A DNA stretch of 64,000 nt, taken from positions 20,313,676 to 20,377,675 of the forward strand of contig CATQJL010000316.1 in NCBI GenBank assembly GCA_958299035.1, in the 5' to 3' direction. Positions within the stretch are counted from its first letter, which is position 1. Each line of letters begins with the position of its first letter. Below the pieces are notes generated by a model. It searched no databases. It was not told the DNA's origin and saw nothing but the letters and a program-made list of their open reading frames with translations. This document shows positions 1 to 11,100 of this stretch, piece by piece. The DNA is from Cylicocyclus nassatus. Taxonomy: Eukaryota > Nematoda > Chromadorea > Rhabditida > Strongylidae. The position numbers and the translations under genes were made by a program.

Positions 1-133
1 GAAAATCGATAACTCGCATCAGAATGACGTGCCGCAGCTAGGAATAGCATATTTGGAATCAGCGTTCGAAGCTGATTTCGAATATATGTGTCTCATCTTA
101 AAACGCGATACTAAGTTGTGACATCCCCTGTAA
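1..133. repeat. Partial arm of CAAGGG-type MITE
   Basis: The motifs for an imperfect 'ccgcagctaggaa' and 'tttggaatcagcg' are the subterminal signature seen in the arms of better MITE copies at 14009-14642, 28636-29087 and 36670-37190. The stretch ends near a degenerate 'tcccctgtaag', resembling the family end CCCTTG plus TAA. The other arm is outside the window or lost. This is a homology-by-eye call. Confidence 0.35.
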
Positions 134-164
134 GTAGTAAAAAAGGTTTCATATGAGAGTAAGT

Positions 165-890
165 GTTTCGAGGATAAATATCTCAGGGTTAGTTCATACT
201 ACGCCGCGTGCGCCGGGTGCGCCGCAGCACGCAGCGTACGCCGCTAAAGTCGCAGTGAGAATACGCTCGTGGCAGCATACGCCGTTTATCATTGAATTTC
301 TATATCTGCCGCTCGCTCGTGTTTTCCGAGAGTACTTCCTTCAGAGTTTGCAATCTTTTTTCTCTTTTAACTTGTCTCATGTTAATCGAATGTTTCTTCA
401 TCCATTTTGAATTCGTATGCTTCCTCAACTTTTGATTTTGCACAGTTTGCATCATGTCTAACTGCGATATGCATAATCTTATTCTAGTATTTTGTTGTTG
501 CTTAAAGTCTCCTATACAAATACATTGCTCGATGAAAGGGTTTAGATAAAAGGGCAAAAATCTAGTACCTCACGATTAGTAACAACAAAGTACTGAAGCA
601 ATTGATGACAACAAACTGGGGCGAGATAAGTTTCGTGGAATCGAGGGCGCACACAAAATCAAAACATGAATGAAGAGTCATTCGATCGACAATGAGGAAA
701 GGTAAAAGAAAAGAAAAAGTTTGCGAACTCTGAAGGAATACTCTTGAAGAACATGAATGTGCAGCAGATCTAGAAATACATCGATAAAAGCGAAACTGTG
801 CTGCCATGGGCGTATTTTCACTGCGACCGCAGCGGCGTACGCTGCGTCCTGTGGCGTAGTATTGAAGAACCCTTATAAACCTCGACAGAT
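165..890. repeat. Large imperfect inverted repeat (foldback)
   Basis: Two arms of roughly 300 bp face each other around a centre near 530. The segment 'gcagcgtacgccgct' at about 230 and its partner at about 830, the pair 'ccttcagagtttgc' (about 340) and 'gcgaactctgaagg' (about 725), and matching pyrimidine tracts beside them all align in reverse complement with scattered mismatches. Short ORFs across it are by-products of the palindrome. No terminal duplication or transposase was seen, so it is either a degraded foldback transposon or a local inverted duplication. Confidence 0.6.
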
Positions 891-1989
891 AGCGTTGCAA
901 ATTTTTATTTATAGACCAGTGAGTGGCGGTCAGGCGCGTATTGACGCCAAATGATAGAGAAGATTATAATACTGGGTGTGCTTTAAAAAGAATGATACTC
1001 GCAAAATTACGCCAAGATCGTGTTAGCAATCCCAAAGTACACATCCCTTAACATAGTCGACAAACGTAGTCTTCGTCTACGCATAGACAAGCAATTAAGT
1101 TTGGTATATACTTTGCAAGTAATTCAAAGTGATAATTCAGTATGTTGCTTGACGTTGCTACCGCTTGCTATGGAATTTCAGCTGAAGCCGTGACCGAAGA
1201 TTGTGCGCGTCATGGTCACGTTAATGCACCAACGGATAGGAGGGCTGGAAGTAAACGACTAGGTCCTTCCTTTGAAAGGCCAATAATAAGCTACCCCGTA
1301 ACTGAAAAATTCTTTGAATTGATTTTGTGCTATGTTTGGATTATAAAGCGTTTTGGTTCTATAGTCCTGCACATATAATAGCATATAACACCTCCACATG
1401 CATTTTTAACATGTAGTTACTGATTTGGTATTGGGAGCGGGCTGTTCCTCACATCACCCGACCTAGCCAGTATTATCAATAGAATAAACCGGTATAATGT
1501 CAATATAGTCATAGGTAGAAGAAAAAGAAAGAGAATAGACAAAGAGAAGAAAAATCTACGTAATGTTGAACTTGTAATTATCGGCTTTATTATACATAAA
1601 AAACTTCAGACTACTGTCTCTTGAGAAAATAGTAAGATTCAAAAATTCGTTTGTGAATCGTTGTAAGCTGTTCGTTTGCTTCACCTATCGTTCTAGTTAC
1701 AAAGAGTTCGGCCAAAGATCAGTGGAGATTCACAGTAGACTGCAGGCAGATAAGTGCCATTGCAAAAAACGAAACGTACTGTGTCCCTTATGTAAAGGAT
1801 AAGAGATATAAGGAGGTACTGAAGCAAACGTGCATTACTGCCATCAGAAACTTGGACTTAATAAGGTTAATCCGTGTATTTAACCTCAGAGTTTGAGAGC
1901 GGTTTTTTCCAAATACTAATACTTCTGGATAGGAAACATCGAGAGCGTAGTACCGCCTTTTCTTTGTTTTGTCCTGTTGTTGAGCGTGG
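891..1989. other. No gene recognised
   Basis: AT-rich DNA with only short ORFs. The 78-codon ORF at 1142-1378 has no recognisable domain and no splice context. I see no repeat arms or RNA gene here. Confidence 0.5.
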
Positions 1990-2007
1990 GGTCAGGCGCG
2001 CCTGACC
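1990..2007. repeat. Perfect 18-bp palindrome
   Basis: The sequence GGTCAGGCGCGCCTGACC is its own reverse complement. The half-site GGTCAGGCG also occurs in the hairpin at 2645-2723 and near 928, so it may be a terminal remnant of a small repeat family. Confidence 0.6.
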
Positions 2008-2644
2008 TGGAGGGTCGTATGGGATGGGGATAAGAGCAAGGGGGGTCATAATCAAGAAGCGAATTTGTTCAAAAAAGTTAAAAAATACTACGATCGAGTA
2101 AGGTGAAGAAGAAAAGGGCTCAACCGTGAATTTCAGAACTCCATCAGAGGAAAGACTGTCCTGAACAGCATGCTCATTAACACGACTAACGAAGCCTTAG
2201 CCAAATTGCATTTCTTCTACCTTAACATATCGTAGGTCACCGGAGAAGCTTTCTATGTAAATTGGGTATGATTTCCGTATGCCAAATTACCTGAACAAGC
2301 TTTACAAACTATTACCTACACATTTTCTTTTGTTTTCTAACGTCCAAAAATTGTCAAACATGATTAACTTGGTCACAAAAGTGAAAGAAGTCGTGTTTTT
2401 TGTATTCATAACAAAGTATTACGCTTTAACAGTCTGTGGTAAAAATTGGACTTCATATCGCTTTCAAATAATGGATTAAGAAATGCTGCGAAAATCTTAG
2501 TCACCTCGTTTTTCACCTCGAGTGCTTCAACTCCACCGATTACCACAAAGCCAGAACAAGTCAAGGTAAGCCCAAACACCTTCTGCAGAATCTTTGAGGT
2601 TTATGCTAGCGAATCATTTATTGGAATAGCTTCTTCGGTGATAA
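2008..2644. other. No gene recognised
   Basis: Non-coding by inspection. A 75-codon ORF at 2446-2673 runs into the hairpin next door and matches no family I know. Confidence 0.45.
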
Positions 2645-2723
2645 AGTTAATTGGGTCAGGAGCAACCCCTTAAAAGGTCAGGCGGACTGAGCTTTTGAGG
2701 GGTTGCGCCTGACCCGATTAACT
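2645..2723. repeat. 79-bp hairpin, possible mini-MITE
   Basis: The arms 2645-2671 and 2697-2723 are 27 bp each and match in reverse complement at 24 positions, with a 25-base loop. Both contain the GGGTCAGG half-site of the palindrome at 1990-2007. No target duplication could be defined. Confidence 0.6.
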
Positions 2724-3104
2724 TGCCTTCAAAATCCAGAAATCGCTTTATTCCTGCTATGACTATTGCGCTCATAGCTTCTTCTTGCTACAGTAGAGAT
2801 TTGGAGCCGGACGCCCTCCCCCTAGAAAAGTTATGGGCTTTTCAATAGGCTCATTCAGATCAAAATCAGGCGTCAAATTACGGTTATTGTAAGTGCAGTC
2901 ACACAAAATCGGGAGTACAGTTCTCAAAAATCTGAAACTTCTCTAGAAAAGAACGATGTCTTTTAGAATGTCACACTTTGAGGTTCATAAGTCATGAGGA
3001 GGAAGAACGGGTCGTTTGAGGGCTTTCATAGGAGGAGGGGGGTCGTTTCGAAAGACTTGTGCCTGTCCTCTTGCTCAACTCTGGTTATAGCGCAAGGTCT
3101 CAAA
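2724..3104. other. No gene recognised upstream of the pol remnant
   Basis: This interval should hold the N-terminal half of the Ty3/Gypsy reverse transcriptase if that element were intact. I cannot follow the reading frame here, so the element is either truncated or too diverged. Confidence 0.4.
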
Positions 3105-3477
3105 GGCGCTCATGAAACTTTCAGCGCGTAGCTAACGAGTCGATACGTAAACTCAAGGCATACTGTTTCGCATATATTGACGACATCATAATGCACAGCG
3201 TTGCACAACATTTTCACGGTCTTGACGAAGTGCTCATTACAACAGAAAACTTCGAAATGAAACTCACTTCGAAAAAATGCTCTTTTTTCGAACAAAAGTC
3301 AGCTTCTCAGGCGTCCTTATAAATAAGAAGGGTAAGCGGCTAAATTCTGACAATTTCGCAAGCATAGCCAAAATGACGCGACCTGTAATGCAAAAAACTG
3401 TCAAGTCTTTTTTAGGAGCAGCGTCATATTTCCGACGTTTCAATCCATGCTTTTCTCCATCACAGCCCCTCCTCTAA
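3105..3477 (+). pseudogene. Ty3/Gypsy pol remnant: reverse transcriptase C-terminal half
   Basis: The frame around 3150-3230 reads CFAYIDDIIMHS, the catalytic motif C of Ty3/Gypsy reverse transcriptases, with both aspartates at 3179-3184. Just upstream is a motif resembling TFQRV. A different frame (3277-3477) continues with FSGVLINKKG and then KSFLGAASYFRRF, the RT/RNase H connection typical of the family. The frame change and missing N-terminal fingers show decay. RNase H and integrase pieces follow in the expected order to 11890, so this is one old element on the plus strand. LTRs were not found. Confidence 0.75.
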
Positions 3478-3965
3478 ACCATCTTTTTACTAAAAATACT
3501 CCCTTTGTTTAGAATACCTCCCATAAGCAAGATTTTGACGTTCTAGAAAATGCTTTGATGCAGGATCCTGTTCTAGCTCCACCCATCCTTTCTCAGCCAT
3601 ACATAATTCACACAAATGCCTCTACTTTTGGCTTAGGAGCATGCTTACTGCAGTAAAATCCTCCTTCAACAAAGCATCCCATTGTGTACTGCAGCAGACC
3701 CCTAACTAGGCATGAAAAGGACTATTCCATCATTGGAAGCTCTTGTGTTCGCAATGAAATGTTTTTATCCGTACGTTGCGAACGTTTCGATCACACTGGT
3801 TACCGATCATGCGCCATTGAAATCCTTATGTTATCGCTCAATGTTGTTGGACGCTGAGCAAAGTACCAGATAGTAATTCAAGCGTATGATATCACCATCA
3901 TCTACAGAGCAGGCAAACTTGATAGTTTCTGCGATTTTTTTAGCCGATATTTTATAATGTCCATT
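3478..3965 (+). pseudogene. Ty3/Gypsy pol remnant: RNase H region
   Basis: Frames here read NASTFGLGACLLQ (about 3615-3655), then a block with KDYSII and TLVTDHAPLKSL (3715-3830), then IQAYDITIIYRAGKLD (3880-3920). These are the successive signatures of a Gypsy RNase H domain, followed by the tether before integrase. Stops and at least two frame changes interrupt it. It lies between the RT remnant and the integrase zinc-binding region, which supports a single parental element. Confidence 0.7.
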
Positions 3966-4189
3966 TGTCCAAGTTTTACCAGCTCAATGCCTAGCTTTGT
4001 AGAAAGCCAGCATTGTAGAAAGCCAGCAAAATTCCAGTTACGGAAGCCTGATCGGGAAACGGGAAAAACACAAAACTTATCGCAGCAATATCTTGGTACA
4101 CTTGACAAATATTCTATTTTTAATGGAGCCTTATATTTTACGGTTCAAAAGAAGCCAAGACTAGTATCCTAGGTAGGAGTTACAAAATC

Positions 4190-4623
4190 AAACTCTCTGT
4201 CTCTTCCACAACAATCCGCTGATCGGTTCTCACCTTGGCATACAAAAAACGTATAAGAACTTCAGAAAAGTGCTACTGGCCAAATATGTTTCAGAGCGTT
4301 GTGTATTGTGTAAAATCTTGTCCTGCTTGTCAAAAAGTCAAAAGGCCTGCCGGAAATATTATTCGCGAAGAACTAGGGAACTTCCCTATTACGCAGCGAC
4401 CTTTCGAGCGTACACGCCGATATTAATCGGTCCTCTGCCACAGTCGTTAGACGAATACAGATATATCTCTATTACGTATACGCATTCGACAAGTTTATCA
4501 TCTGAACACCCACGATAAACCAAACAGAACTTGTGATAAAAGCGCTTTTCAATGGCGTCATCTAAGCATGGCATCCCAATGAGATAGTAAGCGAGAGACT
4601 CAAATTACACCAGTGAGCTTTCC
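4190..4623 (+). pseudogene. Ty3/Gypsy integrase, N-terminal piece
   Basis: The stretch begins with an HLG motif near 4231, followed in a neighbouring frame by KCYWPNM and CPACQKVK, matching the HHCC zinc-binding domain of retroviral-type integrases. ITQRPFER and IGPLPQSLDEYRYIS (about 4390-4475) mark the start of the catalytic core. Around 4570-4623 a shifted frame reads towards NYTSELS. At 4623 the core is cut by the Penelope-like element and resumes at 7978. Several frameshifts make it non-functional. Confidence 0.75.
4607..4623. other. Target-site duplication, left copy
   Basis: The 17 bases ACACCAGTGAGCTTTCC recur exactly at 7978-7994. Joining the two flanks through one copy restores continuous integrase reading (NYTSELS continuing into KEIDKTLG), so they mark the insertion of the Penelope-like element. 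Confidence 0.85.
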
Positions 4624-4672
4624 ATGCCCGGCTGTCTTTCAATCTTGTCATGTTGTGTAGTCGTAGGTTATA

Positions 4673-5554
4673 TTAGGTTGTCCCGAAAGTTTTGTCTGTT
4701 TTTTTCATTGCTCACCCAAACTTACAGAAAGCCATTCCATGGACGACCTAGGTTCCATTCTATTCAGATTTTTATCCTCTTTCTTACAGCTATATTTGTT
4801 TTCTGATCTACCCCGTCTTTGTGATGTTATCGCTATGGCTTTTTGAGCACTTCAGCAGCAGCGCCAAATCTTTCGTGAATTTTCAAAATTTTTATACTGA
4901 TATTTTAAGGGAGCGTTGGTGACTGTTATGTAGAACAAACCTTTGGCTACATTGTACTTGTTTTAGATTACGTGGGCCTCGTTTATTAAGTCCGTTATGA
5001 TTATTTATTCAGTAAAAACCGCGGCTTTTTGAATAAGTTTACCACGTAAAAGTGCCGAAAATCCCAAAAAGCTGATTTTTGAAGCAAATCAAACTTGGTT
5101 ATGTTGCATAAATAATGTTTAATAACAATCAAGTTTGAATTCGCAGAAACTTCAAAAGTTTTCTTGCTTTTGCTGCAGTTGCGCTTTTCATGACTTTGCT
5201 GAAAATCAAGGCCTCCAAAGAAATAATTTTTTTGAGCTAGACACAGCAGATTAGGAGAATCAAAAAATATCCCCGTAAAGTATTGGAGTTGCTCTATTTG
5301 AGCCATACTCAACCCTCTCCGAAACTTTGGAACGAAATTTTTGAATAATAGCCTAACTTTAAGCAGATAAAAATGGCGGGTGAAGAACTTTGGCAATTAT
5401 CAAAAAAAGCATAAAGGATTGCGGATCGAAAATGTAACCATAGGAAAGAGAAGGAAAAGTTGCATCGAATGCACTTTAAATCTCATTCAGATCTTTACTG
5501 TGCGTGGTTTTACAGTGGTTTGAAAAAACCGACAAAACTTTCGGGACAACCTAA
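4673..5554. mobile_element. Mariner-type non-autonomous element, 882 bp
   Basis: Terminal inverted repeats begin TTAGGTTGTCCCGAAAGT and end with the complementary sequence. The element is flanked by TA on both sides (4671-4672 and 5555-5556). Removing it and one TA restores the Penelope terminal arm to match its partner near 7965. A 131-codon minus-strand ORF (5001-5396) shows no transposase motif that I can see, so it is probably a deletion derivative or MITE. Confidence 0.85.
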
Positions 5555-5556
5555 TA

Positions 5557-5790
5557 GTATCTAGCAAAGTGACAAGATTGTAATGAACTTTTTATTGGCC
5601 GATGTTTCGGCGACTTCGCCTTCGTCAGAGCCTGGAAGGTCAAAGTCAGCCATCATTTCTCCCAGTCGTCAACAGAGAACTCAGATTTGCATTCGACCGG
5701 CTAGATCGTGTTCAAAATTATGGTAGTCAAGCCCACCTCGGATGACCAGCACGAGAGCTGTAGCGAACACGTTATGACAAGACCATCCCT
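5557..5790. repeat. Penelope terminal inverted arm (left)
   Basis: Near-identical in reverse complement to 7723-7970, including the block GCCGATGTTTCGGCGACTTC. The outer part of this arm lies left of the mariner insertion at 4624-4672. Terminal arms of Penelope-like elements normally contain the promoter, which cannot be pinpointed here. Confidence 0.75.
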
Positions 5791-5963
5791 CAACTCTTTT
5801 TATATGTGCCCGCGATCGAATCCACATAAGGATTGATAGGCTGATAACTCTTGCGTGACGGTGATACACTCTTCTTTAGAATTCACTTTTGGATTTTTTG
5901 TGAAAATCTAAAATGCCTCCAGTGTTTTGCGTGCGAGGGTCTCAGGCTCAAATGATAGGATCT

Positions 5964-7499
5964 TCATCCAACTTGAAACACCGTACCGTCATGGCGCGTA
6001 ATGCCGTGCGAACCTAAAAGTGTGGTTTTTTTCAATTGTTGCAGTCCGTTCAAAAGTTCCTTTCTGCGGCAACATAGAGGCCGTCCAGTCTCACCAATAT
6101 AAGTATCTCCACATGACAAGCACGTTATGAGATATACTACGCCGCAAATCATACAGTTGCCATCTGCTGTAAGGACAATTACACAGTTCGGGGCCTGGCA
6201 ATTGCGATCGTAAGCGCGATTTCGTATAAAGCGTTTTTTAAGGTTTGCGGGCGGTATATCGACAACTCTGACAAGATTTTCTAGGCTAGTTTGCTTTATA
6301 CAGCGACGACCTGCACTGCTGAATTCATCAGAGATGATTGGTACACAAAACGCTATCTTACTATCGGCTTTCTGGTCAGGTTGATGCTGGTTAGAACCGC
6401 GCGTTGTCGTTGACTTTTCGCCGTAGCCATTCATTTCCGCGATTTTATTCGCAATTTCGATAGATCGCAAGCGTTCCTCGCGATAAGATGATACCCGAGA
6501 AGCCGTTTTGTACATTTGACTTATCACGGCTCTTTTCATCCTTTTTGGATGCGAGGACAAGTTATGTATCAAAATATTTTTACTGGTTGGTTTACGGTAC
6601 CATTTAGTCCTGTATTCTTCATTTGATAGATGAATCTCTACGTTGAGGTACGCTAACCATTCTTTGTCGGGCCTCTCTCGTGTAAATTTGATACTGGAGC
6701 TCTGATGATTGAGGACATCAAAACAAATATCCAGTTCTGCTTGCGTAGCAGAACATACTATACAACAATCATGTATGTACCTACAATATAGCAGTGGTTT
6801 CCGTTCAAGTATTAGCGCTTCGATTTTCGACATAAATGCGATTGCAAGAGTTGGCGCCAGCGCTGTCCCATTGCTAAGCCTCTGATTTGTTTATAGTGCC
6901 CTGACCATCTAAACACAGGGCATTAAAAGTATGTGCGGAGAAGCGTTGTTATGGCCGGTATATTGAATCCGTAGAAGTTAGCGAAGGTTGATGCTCTGCA
7001 AGCAGCTCACAAATTGCTTGAATTGCGGCAGCATTCAATACGTTCGTGTATAATGATGTTACATCAAATGATTCGATAACGCAACTGCAGCTAATTTGAC
7101 TGAAGGACTTGCGAAGGCGTTCGAGGAGCATACTAGTGTTAGTAAGATGTGCGCGGACATATTTCAACAATTGCACCAAAATTAAATTGAGAAGCCATGC
7201 GATCTTATCGGTCGAACCTCCTTTACACCTGTGATAATTGGCCGTATTTTGAACTCGCGCGGATTATTAGATGTTAGTCCTATCGTGGGCGGTTTGTGTG
7301 TTTTGATTAATGTGTAGGCAGAACAGGCGGGCATATCATTTTTTAAACGTTTAGTAATACTTTTGGGTAATCCAATAGAACGAGCAGTATTTTGCAACAC
7401 CTTGTTAAGGCGGCGGTATTGACTTTTAAACTCATCGGAAGACGATGGTACGTATACGATTTTGTCTTTCAGATAACACTTCGTTATCGCCCTATCCAT
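5964..7499 (-). pseudogene. Penelope-like RT and GIY-YIG endonuclease (broken)
   Basis: Three minus-strand blocks form one decayed protein. 7499-7182 has AYTLIKTHKP and FKIRPIITG, the N-terminal RT motifs of Penelope-like elements. 7179-6949 has motif A, SFDVTSLYTNV. 6900-5964 has ALAPTLAIAFM, then the active-site region reading CRYIHDCC, then a cysteine-bearing linker and the GIY-YIG nuclease GVVYLITCLSCGDTYIGETG. The catalytic YIDD reads YIHD (His codon 6771-6773), which should abolish reverse transcription. The nuclease helix reads RRKELL where the copy at 13269-13727 has RIKEHL. Frames break near 7180 and 6900-6950. Confidence 0.8.
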
Positions 7500-7512
7500 A
7501 TTTTGACATAAC

Positions 7513-7700
7513 TTGTCCGCGCATTCAAAAAGGATGAAAAGAGCCGTGATAAGTCAAATGTACAAAACGGCTGCTCGGGTATCATCTTATCGCGAGGAAC
7601 GCTTGCGATCTATCGAAATTGCGAATAAAATCGCGGAAATGAATGACTACGGCGAAAAATCAACGACAACGCGCGGTTCTAACCAGCATCAACCTGGAAT
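7513..7700 (+). pseudogene. Inverted partial copy of the Penelope coding region
   Basis: The translation KRMKRAVISQMYKTAARVSSYR is nearly identical to the RT to nuclease linker encoded on the opposite strand at 6560-6370. The copy lies head-on to the main one, just inside the right terminal arm. This fits the complex, partly inverted structures left by Penelope-like insertion, in which a second partial copy sits against the first. Confidence 0.7.
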
Positions 7701-7722
7701 GGTCTTGTCATAACGTGTTCAG

Positions 7723-7977
7723 GGATGGTCTTGTCATAACGTGTTCGCTATAGCTCTCGTGCTGAGGTGGGCTTGACTACCATAATTTCGAGCACGCTCT
7801 AGCCAATCGAATGCAATTCTGAGTCTTCTGTTGACGATTGAGAGAAATGATGGCTGACTTTGACCTTCCAGGCTCTGGCGAAGGCGAAGTCGCCGAAACG
7901 TCGGCCAATAAAAAGTTCATAACGCCAATAAAAAGTTCATAACAATCTTGTCACTTTGCTAAATACTATAAATCACG
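7723..7977. repeat. Penelope terminal inverted arm (right)
   Basis: Reverse complement of the left arm. It contains a short local tandem duplication of CCAATAAAAAGTTCATAAC (7905-7943) that is absent from the left arm. Confidence 0.75.
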
Positions 7978-8194
7978 ACACCAGTGAGCTTTCCAAGGAG
8001 ATCGACAAAACTCTAGGAATATCCAACAATCTCACCTTGAGCTACAACCACAAGGCCAATGGCCAGGTGGAAAGGTAAAGGTAGTAAAGGTAATAGCAGA
8101 TTCGCTCACTATCTATTGCTCAGAAGCTAGGAATCTGTGGTCAGATTTTATTCAGCATAGTTTTCGCATATAAATGCAGTAAGAATGATTTGAC
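7978..8194 (+). pseudogene. Ty3/Gypsy integrase, core middle piece
   Basis: Starts at the right target duplication and reads KEIDKTLG, then LTLSYNHKANGQVER (the conserved Gypsy core end with its catalytic glutamate context), then ADSLTIYC, WSDFIQH and, after a frameshift, VFAY. This directly continues the piece ending at 4623. It is cut at 8194 by an RTE insertion and resumes at 11470. Confidence 0.75.
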
Positions 8195-11100
8195 CCTTAC
8201 AATGGTCGGTCGCCTCATCGTGGCGTGGGGGTAACACTGGGTGTCGAACTGCGATGCACAGCCGAGTGTATACTCTGGCAGGGCCTCCCAAGCTGTGAAG
8301 GAGTTCGACGTTTCCGGTCTCGGCCGGATGCCTAGCTAAGAACCGGCCACACCATGTCCCCCGCCGTCTAGCTCCTTCTGGTCGCTGGGCGGTCCCCTCC
8401 CAGCTCCACATCCGGGGTCAGCAATCGCCCCGTGAAAATCAAGAGTTGGCCTAGTAAATCTCCTCTTGTAGGGAAAAAATTTTATTACCCTACCAGTTGG
8501 AAGAATAGAAAACTCTGTACATCGGATCCCACCTATTGCGCCGGGTGGTAGTAAGAACGATGTCAGGGTCCTCAGGGCGCCTTTTGTATTGAACAAAAAC
8601 GACACGTCTGCCCGGACGACACGCCATGGAGACTGCCTCATGCTCTGCACCTACAACGCCAGGACAGTCTCCACAAACGCCGATCTCCACGCTCTTCTCC
8701 ACGCTGCGGAACACATCAGTTACCACGTCATCGCTCTGAAGGAAACGAAGTCCAGGAAGAAGGACGTGCGACAGATGAGTGATGGGACGCTCATCATTCG
8801 TAGTGAGAAGGTTCCGTCACAAAACGTTGGGGGCGTTGGGTTTATCGTCCACCCATCTATTGTCCATCTTGCCGATTCGCATGAGATCCTATCACCTCGA
8901 CTAGCCATCCTACGACTAAGCCCTCCACGTCAGAAGACCATCAGCATCATCAACTGCTACACTTTAACATCAGCAGCTGACGAGTCAGAACTAGATGCTT
9001 TCTACGAAGACGTGGAGGAGGTCGTCAGCAACGAAAAGTCTTTCTACAAGTATGTTGTGGGCGACTTTAATGTGAAAATCAGGATGCCACAAGAGAAGGA
9101 ATATCGATCGGGAAGTTTGGATATGGGCTACGGAACGAAAACGGTAACCGTCTCGTTGGGCTTCTCTTTGCCGCACGACTCTTCCATGGAAATTCCATCT
9201 TCATGAAGAAAGAACGTTGCCGGTAGACATAAGAATCGCCCAACGGAACGACTCACGCGGAGATCGACCACATTCTCACAAACCGAAGGTGGAGCTTGCT
9301 CGATGTCTCAGTAGTTCCATCCTTCTGCAGTGGCTCCGATCACCGCCTCTTTCGAGCGAAGATACGATTCAGTAACAGGCTGGAAGAACGTATATCATGT
9401 TGTGACTGGCCCATCGAGGAGGACCCAACGTACGACTACGGCCGGCTTTTGAAAGGATTGCGAGCCTGTGGAGAGTGCGCCCCAGTGACATCTGAGAACT
9501 TGGAACGCGTTTCGAAAACCACCAAGAAATTGCTCGAAAGAAGAAGATTTCTGAGGCAGAATCCGAATGCAACCCATCTCGAGCGACTGATAGCCAACTC
9601 CAGTTGCAGAAAAGCTTTGCAGGAGGATCTGAGGAAGTACACGCAAGCCAAGATACTGGAAGCAGCCGAAGGAAGACGAAGCCTTAAGAAGTGTTGAAGG
9701 GACCTCTGCGAATACCACGTACCGCTGGCCGCACTATTGAACGAAGACGGGACTCCGACATCTTCCCGATACAACATGGAACCTGCAAAGAACTTCTACA
9801 CCAACCTCTTCCGCTTATCAACACCCGTGACGATGCTCTTGTTCCCACTGGAGAAGTACCACCAAGGACTCTGCCTGCTGAGGTGCGTGTTGCAAGACAG
9901 ATCATGAAGACGTCTACGCCCCAAAACCAGATCATCTTTCCGTTGAACTTCTGCGAGCCGGAAAACACCATTTACTTTACACGAGGTTCTAGCGTCGCAT
10001 TTAATAATTTACCTTCAGAAGGGGAGGATTCCCGACCAGTGGAGAACGTCAAGAACCGTCCTTCTCTTCAAAAAGGGTGAACGGGAGGAGGATTTTCGGG
10101 ACTACGGTCTAATATGCCTGCTGAGTGTGCTGTACAAGCTTTCACGAAGATTATCCTCGCCGCTCGCATATCTAGGACACTGGATGAAGCCCAAACTCAA
10201 GAGCAAGCTGGATCTCGCAAAGGATTTAGCGGTATGATCAGCCACATCTAGACGGTTTCGAGGGTCATAGAAGTCTGCCGGGAATACCGACTGCCTCTCG
10301 TCCTGACCTTCGTCGACTACGAGAAAGCCTTGACAGCGTCGAAGCCAACGCCATTCTGTCTGCGCTAGTCGATCAAGGAGTGGACCCAGCTTATTTGAGG
10401 ACGTTAGCCGACTGCTACAAAGCCTGTACAACGACGATGCAGCTGTTCCATCGCCCTCTGACCGTTCCAATTGGTAAGGGGGTCCGACAAGGCAACACAA
10501 TCTCGCCGAAGCCGTTCACCGCGGCCTTGCAGTGGGTGATGAAGTCACTGGACTAGGACGAGATAGGCATACGAGTTGATGGGAGATTCCTGTCGAACCT
10601 TCATTTTGCGCACAACATCGTTCTCTTCCCAGTATCACTGAAGCAAAGACGATGCTGAAGGAACTGAAGAAGTAGGGAAGAAGATCGGATTGCGAATAAA
10701 TTGGAGAAGATGCAGTTCATGAAGAATGCCCTTTGCGAAGATGCAGAAATGGAAATGAAAGACACCCCTATCACGGAGACGCCTTCTTACGTGTATCTGG
10801 GACGTATGAACATGGAGAACGACTTGAGGGAGGAACTTAACAGGAGAAGAAGAGCAGCCTGGGCCGCCTTCGGGTCTCTGAAGGAAGCCACTGACCAGCT
10901 GACTGACCCGGAGCTTCGTGCCCACCTGTTCGACTCGACCGTTCTCCCGGCGCTCTGTTACGCAGCTAAGACTTGGCCCGACACTGTAGCCACGTCGAAA
11001 GGTCTACGGACCACTCACAGAGCGTGAGCGCAGTCTTCTGAAGATGAGCGGACACAAATAACACCTTGTCGGACTTCGCAGTACGGATATGAGGAGAATG

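Larger units (their letters stand above)
4624..7977 (-). mobile_element. Penelope-like element, inserted in the Gypsy integrase
   Basis: A 3354-bp insertion between 17-bp direct repeats. It has inverted terminal arms (4624-4672 joined to 5555-5790, against 7723-7977), as expected for Penelope-like elements. It encodes an RT plus GIY-YIG protein on the minus strand and contains a partial inverted copy of its own coding region (7513-7700 against 6370-6560). The left arm is split by a mariner-type element. Frame breaks in the RT and a mutated active site indicate an inactive copy. Confidence 0.8.

Noticed and set aside
1142..1378. 78-codon ORF
   Set aside because: No domain, no repeat family membership and no exon borders.
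5001..5396. 131-codon minus-strand ORF in the mariner-type element
   Set aside because: No transposase motif, AT-rich composition and no matching frame in related elements. Treated as chance.
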